Below, piece by piece: positions 55,457 through 63,596 of a DNA stretch of 64,000 bases (its first letter is position 1; each line of letters starts with the position of its first letter). A program made the translations under genes and the position numbers. This DNA is from Reichenbachiella sp. (GTDB lineage Bacteria > Bacteroidota > Bacteroidia > Cytophagales > Cyclobacteriaceae): the NCBI RefSeq assembly GCF_033344935.1, contig NZ_JAWPMM010000001.1, positions 4,367,501 through 4,431,500 of the forward strand. The letters are read 5' to 3'. The notes below the pieces were generated by a model. It was not told the DNA's origin, did no database searches, and saw nothing but the letters and a program-made list of their open reading frames with translations.

Positions 55457-56133
55457 TATTTGAATGATGATGCGGTTCTAAACTCTTTTAAATAAAACGG
55501 CTCGAAGCTAATTACGTTTTCGAAAGACTCAGTTTTATATTTCTTAAAAGCCAACAATGCCACTTCTTCAGCTGACGGCACTATATGGTCAACAAAGTAC
55601 GCATTCTGATGAGTAATCACTTCTTTGGATTTGTCTGAGCCATCTCCAAAAAATAAGACCTTTTGGCTATTAAGGATGTCTTCATAAGCGTAGTCTTCCA
55701 AAATGACCGGAGCCGTTGGCTTAATTGTGTTAAAATCTTTATCAAAAAGTGCTGAGTAAACTTCCATCCGACGTGCATCCAACATGGGACAATACACCAC
55801 GTCGTCTGTTGATCTTCTATACATTTGATAAGCCATCGCTTCTAACGTATTCACTGCGATCAATGGAATGTCTAGCGCCAAGCACAAACCCTTTGCCGCC
55901 GATACTCCAATACGCAACCCAGTGTATGATCCAGGACCTTCAGCTACCGCCACAGCAGACAATTCATTCATTTTACAACCGGCATTGCCCATCATTTGTT
56001 CGATCATCACATGCAATAAACTTGAATGCGATTTCTCTATAGAATATAGTTGTGATCCAACAAGAAGTCCGTTTTTCAACAAGGCCACAGAGCCACTGCT
56101 GCTAGATGTATCTATACCAAGTATTAAAGACAC
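55456..56133 (-). CDS. tsaB: tRNA threonylcarbamoyladenosine protein TsaB
   Basis: The 225-residue protein starts with GTG (no ATG in frame upstream) directly before SLILGIDTSSSSGSVAL. The ASKHA-fold motifs AVAEGPGSYTGLRIGVSAAKG and VNTLEAMAYQ are those of TsaB, the partner of TsaD in t6A modification of ANN-decoding tRNAs. It starts 11 nt after the S41 protease stop. Confidence 0.95.
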   Translation of the reverse strand: MSLILGIDTSSSSGSVALLKNGLLVGSQLYSIEKSHSSLLHVMIEQMMGNAGCKMNELSAVAVAEGPGSYTGLRIGVSAAKGLCLALDIPLIAVNTLEAMAYQMYRRSTDDVVYCPMLDARRMEVYSALFDKDFNTIKPTAPVILEDYAYEDILNSQKVLFFGDGSDKSKEVITHQNAYFVDHIVPSAEEVALLAFKKYKTESFENVISFEPFYLKEFRTASSFK

Positions 56134-56144
56134 TGAATTAAAGT

Positions 56145-57791
56145 TTATTGATTTAAAATTTTTGAATAAGCTTGGGCATCTGCAAGTATTTTTGCTGCCT
56201 CCAAAACTGCTGGATCATGATCCAAGCTAGCCTCTAACATCCCTTTATGAAAATAATATCTACTTACAATTTCTTCTTCAAGCATGAATTTGATGTCGTC
56301 TTTGAAAGTAGTTAGGTAGTTTTCTTTTAAGGTCGTCACCTTGGCCCTTAGCTTTTCTATGGATGGTTTCATACCGTCATAATATTTTTCCTTCTTGGCC
56401 ATCTCTTCTAGTGCTTTAATTGCATCATCCATCTGTGAGGAAAGGTTGAATTCTTTTCCTTTAACCCAAGTTTTAAATGCTTCATATTCATTGTCGCTCA
56501 ACTCAAATTTTCTGGGCAAAGCGATCTTTTCATGGCTATAGGCATACTCAGTTGCGTAATCAAAGATTAAATTCTGACTCACCATGTTGTACAGTAAGTT
56601 CGAGAATTTTTGAGGAGCTACTTGGATATCAGGTTCTATCCCGCCACCATCGTATACCATTCTTCCTTTACTTGTTTTGAATGCTACTTTTAGTGAATCA
56701 GGGATTTTGCCTACACTCCCATCTTCATTTCTATGCGAATAGTCAATCGCTTGAATACATCTTCCGCTAGGAATGTAATATTTCGCTGTTGTAATCTTAA
56801 GTTGTGCATTGTAAGGCAAAGGTCGTGTGGTCTGTACCAACCCTTTACCAAAAGTTCTTGTACCTACCAAAACACCTCGATCATAATCCTGAACGACTCC
56901 TGATACAATTTCAGCAGCTGAAGCAGTCGCTCTACTCGTTAAAATCGCCAAAGGAATCTCACCATCTGCAGTGGCGTATGGCGTATTATATGTTTTGTTC
57001 GAGGATGTAATTTTACCTTTAGTACTTACTACTTCTTTGCCCTGTTCAACAAATACATTTGCCACCTTTACTGCTTCACCTAGCAATCCGCCAGGATTAT
57101 CCCTTAGGTCCAATATAATCTTGGTCGCTCCGGCTCTTTTTAAACTATCTAAGGCATTTTTCACTTCACTTCCGGCATCGGTAGTGAAATCTGTCAATTT
57201 TATGAATCCAGTAGTTGCATCGTACATCCCGTAAAACATTACATTGTCTATCGTTATTTTAGACCGTTCCAATGTAACATCAAATGGTTTGTCTTTACCA
57301 TAGCGCTTAACCGTCAATACTATTTCCGACCCAGGTTGTCCTTTAAGCAATTCACTTATTTCTGATGAAGATTTTCCCTCAAGGTTCTGATGATCTATTT
57401 CTAATATTTCGTCACCAATTTTCAATCCTGCGGTGTGCGCCGGATAACCAACATAAGGCATAATGACTGTATTTGCCTCTTTTCGTTGGCCAACAATGGC
57501 TCCAATACCGCCATATTCACCAGTGGTGGCTGTACGGTAATCTTCGATGTCACTTTCAGAAATAAAAGCTGCATAGGGATCAAGAGACTTCAACATGGCA
57601 TCGATGCCATCTCCGATCAGTTCTTCACTAGAAATTTCATCTACGTAATGGAGATTCAATTCCCTAAAAAGGGTGGTGAAAATATTAAGGTTGCGAGATA
57701 TTTCGAAGCTATTGTCTCCTCTGAGCCAAGTAAATGAGAATAACCCAACAAGCAAGGAAATACCGACTACACCTACAACTATTCTCTTCAT
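56145..57791 (-). CDS. C-terminal processing peptidase, S41 family
   Basis: The 548-residue protein has an N-terminal membrane/signal segment (IVVGVVGISLLVGLFSFTWL), a PDZ domain (~94-175, GGIGAIVGQRKEANTVIMPY), and the protease core with RDNPGGLLGEAV, catalytic Ser291 in TSRATASAAEIVSG and Lys316 in RTFGKGLVQ. It trims or degrades periplasmic proteins. It follows rnpA by 12 nt, a neighbour pair I recall from other Bacteroidota. Confidence 0.94.
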   Translation of the reverse strand: MKRIVVGVVGISLLVGLFSFTWLRGDNSFEISRNLNIFTTLFRELNLHYVDEISSEELIGDGIDAMLKSLDPYAAFISESDIEDYRTATTGEYGGIGAIVGQRKEANTVIMPYVGYPAHTAGLKIGDEILEIDHQNLEGKSSSEISELLKGQPGSEIVLTVKRYGKDKPFDVTLERSKITIDNVMFYGMYDATTGFIKLTDFTTDAGSEVKNALDSLKRAGATKIILDLRDNPGGLLGEAVKVANVFVEQGKEVVSTKGKITSSNKTYNTPYATADGEIPLAILTSRATASAAEIVSGVVQDYDRGVLVGTRTFGKGLVQTTRPLPYNAQLKITTAKYYIPSGRCIQAIDYSHRNEDGSVGKIPDSLKVAFKTSKGRMVYDGGGIEPDIQVAPQKFSNLLYNMVSQNLIFDYATEYAYSHEKIALPRKFELSDNEYEAFKTWVKGKEFNLSSQMDDAIKALEEMAKKEKYYDGMKPSIEKLRAKVTTLKENYLTTFKDDIKFMLEEEIVSRYYFHKGMLEASLDHDPAVLEAAKILADAQAYSKILNQ

Positions 57792-57803
57792 ATCTAATGA
57801 AAT

Positions 57804-58205
57804 TTACTTATTCAATTTGGACTTTAAACGCCCAAAAGAATCGACAAGTTTGGATTCTACAAAACTATATGGATGAATCTCTTTACCAATGTAAATATAG
57901 GCAATCAACAAATATTTACCGTCAGGCAAGAGCTCATCGAGAAGATGCTTATTTAGTCGATACGATTCACGGATCAATCGTTTGATTCGATTACGATCAA
58001 CAGCTCTTTTGAAATTCCTTTTGGAAACACTTACCATGAACTGATGGCATGTAGCATTTTCATCTGCCAGAAGAAACCTAACAGAGAAGGGATAAAAATA
58101 AAAAGATGCTCCCTTGGCAAAAAGAGCATCAATTAATTTTTTACTACTCAATCTTTCCTGTTTGGGAAAGGAGTATTTTCTATATGTATGATTTGTTCCT
58201 TCCAT
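57804..58205 (-). CDS. rnpA: Ribonuclease P protein component
   Basis: The 133-residue basic protein has FPKQERLSSKKLIDALFAKG and the RNR signature FKRAVDRNRIKRLIRESYR, followed by HLLDELLPDGKYLLIAYIYI. It helps the RNA subunit process tRNA 5' ends. It lies 28 bp after rpmH, as in most bacteria. Confidence 0.95.
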   Translation of the reverse strand: MEGTNHTYRKYSFPKQERLSSKKLIDALFAKGASFYFYPFSVRFLLADENATCHQFMVSVSKRNFKRAVDRNRIKRLIRESYRLNKHLLDELLPDGKYLLIAYIYIGKEIHPYSFVESKLVDSFGRLKSKLNK

Positions 58206-58233
58206 TAAGAAGGAATAAAGCTAACCAAGATTC

Positions 58234-58392
58234 TTATTTCTTGTGCTTTCTTTCGTCAGAGACTGTCAGTTTTTTTCTGCCTTTAGCTCTTCTTCTTTTC
58301 AAAACAGCTCTGCCGGCCGCATCTTCCATTCTGGCTTTAAAACCGTGCTTATTTCTTCTTTTTCGCTGAGAAGGTTGAAATGTTCTTTTCAT
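58234..58392 (-). CDS. rpmH: 50S ribosomal protein L34
   Basis: The 52-residue protein begins [20 protein letters not shown] and has [20 protein letters not shown], the L34 pattern. The tail [11 protein letters not shown] is longer than in E. coli (46 residues), as usual in this phylum. It is the promoter-proximal gene of a seven-gene operon running to 53084. Confidence 0.97.
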   Translation of the reverse strand: MKRTFQPSQRKRRNKHGFKARMEDAAGRAVLKRRRAKGRKKLTVSDERKHKK

Positions 58393-58469
58393 CTTATATA
58401 GTATTTTTTATCTCTAGATTTCCAAATGCCCCTAACTACTCTTCTGACGCAGCTTGAAAAAATGGAGTG

Positions 58470-58500
58470 CAAAAATAGAGAGCTTTTTGACAATAACAAA
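58470..58500 (-). promoter_or_regulatory. rpmH promoter
   Basis: On the minus strand TTTG (58500-58497), 19-bp spacer, TATTTTTG (58477-58470), then GCACTCC: a complete consensus match and nearly the same core as the rpmB promoter. Confidence 0.8.
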
Positions 58501-58600
58501 GTCTGAATCAGATAGTTTGGGTAAGAATGCATAATAAAAGTATGCGTTCTTGATATATCTGTTCCAAATCCCGAATATTTGCGCAAACAAAGACAAAATT

Positions 58601-60295
58601 ATGATTGATTGCCACGTTTCATTTCCGAATCCATTAACCCATCTTTTACACATCGAACTGAAATTTGATGTGAGCAACCAATCACTAGTCGATTTTATTC
58701 TACCCACTTGGCGTCCTGGCAGATACGAACTAGCGCCATTTGTAGAAAACATTCAAAAATTCAAACCTATGGATGAGAACGGCCAACCTCTCCTATGGGA
58801 AAAGACACGACCTAACATCTGGACCGTTGAAAGCGGAGATTCAAAAGAAATAACCATCAGCTATCAGTACTACGCCAACAAAATGGATGCAGGCAATTCT
58901 GTTTTAGATGATCGCCAGATTTACATCAATTTCATCAACTGCATCCTATACACTAAAACTCACAGTAAAATTCCGATCAATCTTTCTATAGATATTCCAC
59001 AAGAATACTTAGTAAGCTGTAGTCTTGAACAAACGGCAGTTGGAAGCTTTCAAGCGAATGACTATTTGCAATTGGTAGACTCACCGCTATTGGCTAGCTC
59101 TGATCTGAAAATTCTAAAGTACGCCGTAGAGGATTACAACTTTTCTATAGCGATTCTAGGGGCTTGCCCTTTTCCAGATGAAAAAATTATTGAAGTTTTC
59201 AAGAGATTTACCGAGTCGCAAATAGCGACCATGGGAGGGTTTCCAACGCAACAGTACGATTTCATTGTACAGTCATTGGACTACACCCACTACCATGGCG
59301 TAGAACACCAAAATTCTACCATACTAGTTTTAGGTCCGAATGATGAAGCCCACAAAGACGCTTATTACGAAAAATTGATGGGAGTAGCCTCTCATGAACT
59401 ATTTCACACCTGGAATGTAACCCGTATTCGTCCAAAGGAAATGTCGCCCTATCAGTTCGACAAGGAAACCATGACCAAGACTGGTTTCGTGACAGAAGGG
59501 TTCACCACCTACTACGGCGATCTATTTTTGAAACAATCTGGTGTTTTCAATCAATCGGAATACTTCAAAGAGCTGAACACCTTTTTTGATAGGCATTTCG
59601 AGAATTACGGAAGACTCGAAAGTACTTTAATTCAATCCAGTCAAAATTTGTGGGTGGATGGATACAAAAATTTATTTCCTTCTAAGAAGGTCAGTATCTA
59701 TGTGAAAGGGGCCCTTTGTGCTTTGATTTTAGATCTGACCATTCGCAAAAACACTAACAATGATGCCTCGCTAATTGACGTTGTAAAAAAACTGTACGAA
59801 AACCACACTTATCAGCAAGGCGGCTACACACAGCAACAGGTTTATGAAATATTAGGGCACACAGGAGGCGCAGCACTGAAACCACTTTTGCATACGCTAT
59901 ATGAAACCACGGAGAGTCTTGACGACCATCTAAAAGAAGTACTGAAAACCGTAGGTTGCGAACTAAAACCAAAGGTTCATGCCAATGAATTAACCAGCAA
60001 AATTGGCATAAAATGGCAGGGCAATAAAATCACTGAAATAGCTCCAGGAAGTCATACAGAAGAATATTTATCTGTGGGTGATGAAATCCTAGCGCTTAAT
60101 AGCGTCCAATTCAAAGACGAAGGAATGTCGATCTATAATCAGAATGAATTCAAGATAAAAAGAGGAGCCAGAACATTTGATATTATAGTACCTACAACTG
60201 CGTCTGCCTATTATAATTCTTATAAAATAGAAGTTCAAAAGAATGCCTCGCAAGAACAATTGAAAAATTTATCTCTTTGGTTAGGAAATATTTAG
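58601..60295 (+). CDS. M61-family peptidase with PDZ domain
   Basis: The product has 564 residues from the ATG at 58601; the longer frame overlaps the divergent rpmH promoter region. The N-terminal beta domain (FPNPLTHLLHIELKFDV, LPTWRPGRYELAPF) is followed by the gluzincin motif HELFHTWN (265-272) and TEGFTTYYGDLFL, then a C-terminal PDZ (IGIKWQGNKITEIAPGSHT). No signal peptide is seen. M61 enzymes are glycyl aminopeptidases of broad role. Confidence 0.92.
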   Translation: MIDCHVSFPNPLTHLLHIELKFDVSNQSLVDFILPTWRPGRYELAPFVENIQKFKPMDENGQPLLWEKTRPNIWTVESGDSKEITISYQYYANKMDAGNSVLDDRQIYINFINCILYTKTHSKIPINLSIDIPQEYLVSCSLEQTAVGSFQANDYLQLVDSPLLASSDLKILKYAVEDYNFSIAILGACPFPDEKIIEVFKRFTESQIATMGGFPTQQYDFIVQSLDYTHYHGVEHQNSTILVLGPNDEAHKDAYYEKLMGVASHELFHTWNVTRIRPKEMSPYQFDKETMTKTGFVTEGFTTYYGDLFLKQSGVFNQSEYFKELNTFFDRHFENYGRLESTLIQSSQNLWVDGYKNLFPSKKVSIYVKGALCALILDLTIRKNTNNDASLIDVVKKLYENHTYQQGGYTQQQVYEILGHTGGAALKPLLHTLYETTESLDDHLKEVLKTVGCELKPKVHANELTSKIGIKWQGNKITEIAPGSHTEEYLSVGDEILALNSVQFKDEGMSIYNQNEFKIKRGARTFDIIVPTTASAYYNSYKIEVQKNASQEQLKNLSLWLGNI

Positions 60296-60377
60296 AAATA
60301 AATTTTGGCTCAGAGGCTAAAAACTTACATTTGCTCATGCTTTACTATGTGGTGAATATTAATGGGTCTTTTCTAAG

Positions 60378-62153
60378 ATGAATTTCAAAGCGTTGCTGGT
60401 AAGATTTCTAGTATGGCGATTAAAGCATATTAGCAACAACAACTTCACCTTGATGCTGAGCGGAATAGTAGGGCTAATTGCAGGTTTAGCTGCAGTGACA
60501 CTCAAAGAATCCGTCCATTTCATTCAGGCCATTCTCAAAAACTACATCTACACCTCCGGGTTCGACTTCTTATACCTGTTTTATCCACTAGCCGGAATTG
60601 TCCTTACCATGGTCATTTCTCGATATATTCTAAAAGAAAAACTAGGGCACGGGATAACACAGATCCTATTTGTAATCTCGAAACGATCCAGTATCGTCAA
60701 ACGATCGATGATGTATTCTCGAATGATAACTAGTGCGATCACCGTAGGATTTGGAGGCTCTGTAGGACTAGAGGCACCTATCGTAGTTACCGGCTCTGCC
60801 ATTGGATCGAATCTGGCTACGCTCACCCACCTTAACTACAAAAAAAGGACCTTACTAATTGCCTGCGGAGCATCAGGAGCCATTTCTGCGATCTTTAACT
60901 CCCCTATCGCAGGTGTAATTTTTGCTATTGAAGTTATTCTTACGGACGTAACTATCAATAAATTCATACCTATTCTGCTTTCATCGGTTACGGGATCGTT
61001 GGTTTCTCTTTCACTTTTGGGGGATGACTTATTATTTTCTTTTAAACTAAAAGACCCTTTTTTAGCTGAGCATGTCCATTACTACATTTTTCTCGGCATC
61101 GCCTGTGGAATTGTATCCGTGCACTTTACTCGATTGACTTATGTCATTGAGCGGTGGATCAAAAAAGTTACTAATGACTGGAGTAGAGCAATGGTCGGAG
61201 GAATCGGATTGGCGCTTATTGTACTTACCTTCCCTCCCATCTATGGCGAGGGCTATGACACCATCAAGCAGTTGCTCAATGGCAACGATGATATTATTTT
61301 CAACAATAGCCTGATCTACGGCGGAACAGACAAAACGCTTCTCATTATCATTCTATTGTTTGCCATTCTTGTGGTCAAACCAGTAGCTTCAGCCTTAACC
61401 ATTGGCTCTGGTGGAAGTGGAGGAATATTTGCACCTTCCCTTTTTATGGGAGGCATCGCCGGCTACCTATTTGCTAAAACAGTTAATTTCATCTTACCGG
61501 TCACGATTAGCAGTAGTAATTTCACTTTGGTCGCCATGTGCGGCGTAATGAGCGGCGTGCTCCATGCACCACTTACCGCTATATTTTTGATTGCAGAAAT
61601 AACTGGCGGTTACGAACTCTTTGTCCCTCTCATGCTAGTAAGCGCCATCTCATTTATCACTATTAGCTATTTTGAAAAACACTCGTTGTATACCAAGAGT
61701 CTAATTGAAAAAGGAGACCTCATTAAGCACGATAAAGATCGACAGGTGCTTAGTCTGATGAAGGTAGACAAAATCATAGAATCAGATTTGCTAACCATCA
61801 TGTATGATGCGAAACTAGAGGACATGATTAAGTTGATCAAAAAATCTAAACGAAACATTTTTCCTGTATTAAACTATGTCGGCGGCTTAGAAGGCATCAT
61901 TACTTTGGATGATATTCGAGAAAAGATGTTTGATGAAGAAGCCCGCAAGAACATTGTAGTAAAAGAAATCATGCAACTACCTCCAGCCGAAGTTCATCCG
62001 GATGATTCTATGCAAACAGTGATGAACAAGTTTGAGATTACGCAGGCATGGAACCTGCCTGTAATCGATGAGGGACAGTATATTGGCTTTTTATCCAAAT
62101 CTCGTATTTTTAATGCCTACCGAAAAAAACTGATTAATCAAGACAAAGAATAA
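60378..62153 (+). CDS. CLC-family chloride channel/transporter with CBS pair
   Basis: The 591-residue protein has about ten or more membrane helices, the gating Glu132 in GGSVGLEAPIV, SPIAGVIFAIEVIL, and GSGGSGGIFAPSLFMG. Two CBS domains form the C-terminus (from about 465). At the internal proton-transfer place, where E. coli ClcA has Glu203, I see Val186 (IEV instead of IEE), so it may be a channel or a weakly coupled antiporter. That alignment was done by eye. Confidence 0.9.
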   Translation: MNFKALLVRFLVWRLKHISNNNFTLMLSGIVGLIAGLAAVTLKESVHFIQAILKNYIYTSGFDFLYLFYPLAGIVLTMVISRYILKEKLGHGITQILFVISKRSSIVKRSMMYSRMITSAITVGFGGSVGLEAPIVVTGSAIGSNLATLTHLNYKKRTLLIACGASGAISAIFNSPIAGVIFAIEVILTDVTINKFIPILLSSVTGSLVSLSLLGDDLLFSFKLKDPFLAEHVHYYIFLGIACGIVSVHFTRLTYVIERWIKKVTNDWSRAMVGGIGLALIVLTFPPIYGEGYDTIKQLLNGNDDIIFNNSLIYGGTDKTLLIIILLFAILVVKPVASALTIGSGGSGGIFAPSLFMGGIAGYLFAKTVNFILPVTISSSNFTLVAMCGVMSGVLHAPLTAIFLIAEITGGYELFVPLMLVSAISFITISYFEKHSLYTKSLIEKGDLIKHDKDRQVLSLMKVDKIIESDLLTIMYDAKLEDMIKLIKKSKRNIFPVLNYVGGLEGIITLDDIREKMFDEEARKNIVVKEIMQLPPAEVHPDDSMQTVMNKFEITQAWNLPVIDEGQYIGFLSKSRIFNAYRKKLINQDKE

Positions 62154-62221
62154 AAAGTTTAATTTCTCATTCTTTGTACTATTCTTTGATTTCAGATGCT
62201 GATATTTTGTAACAAGCCTTC

Positions 62222-62326
62222 CTTTTCCACAATTTCACAAAGCCCGAATATATATAATTAATTAAATTACAGATAGTTACATGCATTCAATTCAATGATG
62301 TGGATAACTTTCAATTTTGTGGATAA
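62222..62326. other. Candidate replication origin: DnaA boxes beside AT-rich tract
   Basis: TGTGGATAA, the exact complement of the DnaA box TTATCCACA, occurs at 62299-62307 and 62318-62326, 19 bp apart and in the same orientation. TTTTCCACA (8 of 9) is at 62223-62231 in the other orientation. Between them 62247-62269 is a pure A/T tract that could unwind. The gene-free stretch 62154-62450 contains no other clear feature; it also serves as upstream region of the thioredoxin gene. Whether it is oriC or a DnaA-controlled promoter cannot be told from the sequence alone. Confidence 0.35.
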
Positions 62327-62450
62327 CTTTTATCAATTCTTTAGATAGTACTATTTACTGAACGATTATATGTTTGTACAGCATTTTTGCAACTATCTAT
62401 TTTTGAGTACGTTACGATATTTTACAGATAAACAGCTATTTCTATCGTCT

Positions 62451-62948
62451 ATGAAAAGACACAAAAAATTACTTCTGATTGTCATTCTTTTTTTATGTTT
62501 TGTTGGAAATAAATCCCTCGCTCAAAGCATTGAAGTTATTAAATACCCAGACTTAGCCAAGCTGATCAATACGCCTTCCGAAAAACACAAAGTAATTAAC
62601 TTCTGGGCCACTTGGTGTCGGCCATGCGTAAAGGAATTACCACAATTCCTGGAATTATACGAAAAGTACAATGATGAAAACCTAGAGCTGAGTTTGATTA
62701 GCTTCGATTTTGTTGAAGATTTAGAGAACAAGTTGAAACCATTCGTTGACAAAAAAAACATTGAGGCTAAAGTGTATCTCTTGGATGAAACTGACTACAA
62801 TGCCTTTATCGATAAAGTAGATCCATCTTGGAGTGGGGCAATTCCTGCCACCTTACTTGTAGCAAAAGGAAACTCAAAAAGAAAGTTTATAGAAAAAGAA
62901 TTCACGGAAGACGAACTAGAAAAAGTCTATCTGAACTTTATTAAATAA
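62451..62948 (+). CDS. TlpA-like exported thioredoxin
   Basis: The product has 165 residues from the ATG at 62451; the upstream part of the frame (from 62370) precedes the signal peptide and lies in the control region. The signal peptide is KLLLIVILFLCFVGNKSLAQ. The active site is WCRPC (Cys 56, 59) in INFWATWCRPCVKELPQFL, and the cis-Pro is in GAIPATLLV. It likely reduces or oxidises envelope disulfides. It is co-transcribed with the redoxin 7 nt downstream. Confidence 0.9.
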   Translation: MKRHKKLLLIVILFLCFVGNKSLAQSIEVIKYPDLAKLINTPSEKHKVINFWATWCRPCVKELPQFLELYEKYNDENLELSLISFDFVEDLENKLKPFVDKKNIEAKVYLLDETDYNAFIDKVDPSWSGAIPATLLVAKGNSKRKFIEKEFTEDELEKVYLNFIK

Positions 62949-62955
62949 CACGATT

Positions 62956-63585
62956 ATGAAGAAAAATATACTTTTAGTTTTTGGTTTAGTTGCCGTAGCA
63001 GCCATGCTCTTTGCTAGTGGCAACAAAGAAAAAATCGTAAAACCTAAAATTGGTTTTAATGTCGGGGACAAAGCCACCGATTTCAAATTAAAAAATGTAG
63101 ATGGACGCACTATTTCCATGGCAGACTACAAAGAGGCCAAAGGATACATTGTGGTTTTCACTTGCAACACATGTCCTTTTTCAAAAATGTATGAAAAAAG
63201 AATTGATCTACTGAATCAGAAATATGAGTCAAAAGGGTATCCTGTTATTGCCATCAATTCAAACGATGTCACCAAACAGCCTGGTGATTCCTTCGACGAG
63301 ATGGTTAAACGGTCTAACGACAAAGGATATTCATTCCCCTATCTATACGACGAAAGTCAAGCGGTAGCCACGGCTTATGGTGCCACACGCACCCCTCATG
63401 TTTACGTCCTCAATAAAAATTTAAAAGTCTCTTACATAGGAGCCATAGATGACAACCATAAAGACGCAAAGGCAGTAACCAAAAAATATGTTGAAGATGC
63501 AGTAGACAGCATGCTTGCAGGTAAAGCGGTGAAAACCAGCTCAACCAAAGCCATTGGCTGCACGATAAAATGGAAGGACGTTTAA
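62956..63585 (+). CDS. Redoxin (AhpC/TSA-like) exported protein
   Basis: The 209-residue protein has an N-terminal hydrophobic segment (ILLVFGLVAVAAMLFASG), then VGDKATDFKLKNVDGRTISM, the Cys pair CNTCP (70 and 73), INSNDVTKQPGDSFDEM and ATRTPHVYVL with the cis-Pro. These are marks of the thioredoxin family protein group often found beside TlpA. The last residues contain a further Cys (IGCTIKW). Its stop overlaps the M16 gene's stop by 4 bp, tail to tail. Confidence 0.9.
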   Translation: MKKNILLVFGLVAVAAMLFASGNKEKIVKPKIGFNVGDKATDFKLKNVDGRTISMADYKEAKGYIVVFTCNTCPFSKMYEKRIDLLNQKYESKGYPVIAINSNDVTKQPGDSFDEMVKRSNDKGYSFPYLYDESQAVATAYGATRTPHVYVLNKNLKVSYIGAIDDNHKDAKAVTKKYVEDAVDSMLAGKAVKTSSTKAIGCTIKWKDV

Positions 63586-63596
63586 GCGTCTTTTTT
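63577..63596 (+). terminator. Terminator overlapping both stop codons
   Basis: GACG (63577-63580) pairs with CGTC (63587-63590) around TTTAAG, followed by T6. The loop contains the stop codons of the redoxin (plus) and M16 (minus) genes. The stem is short. Confidence 0.5.

Noticed and set aside
58550-58600. Longer start (TTG/ATG frame) for the M61 peptidase
   Set aside because: The conserved beta domain starts at the ATG at 58601; the extra part is in the divergent promoter gap.
62370-62450. Longer start for the TlpA-like gene
   Set aside because: It would put 27 residues before a clear signal peptide and overlap the control region.
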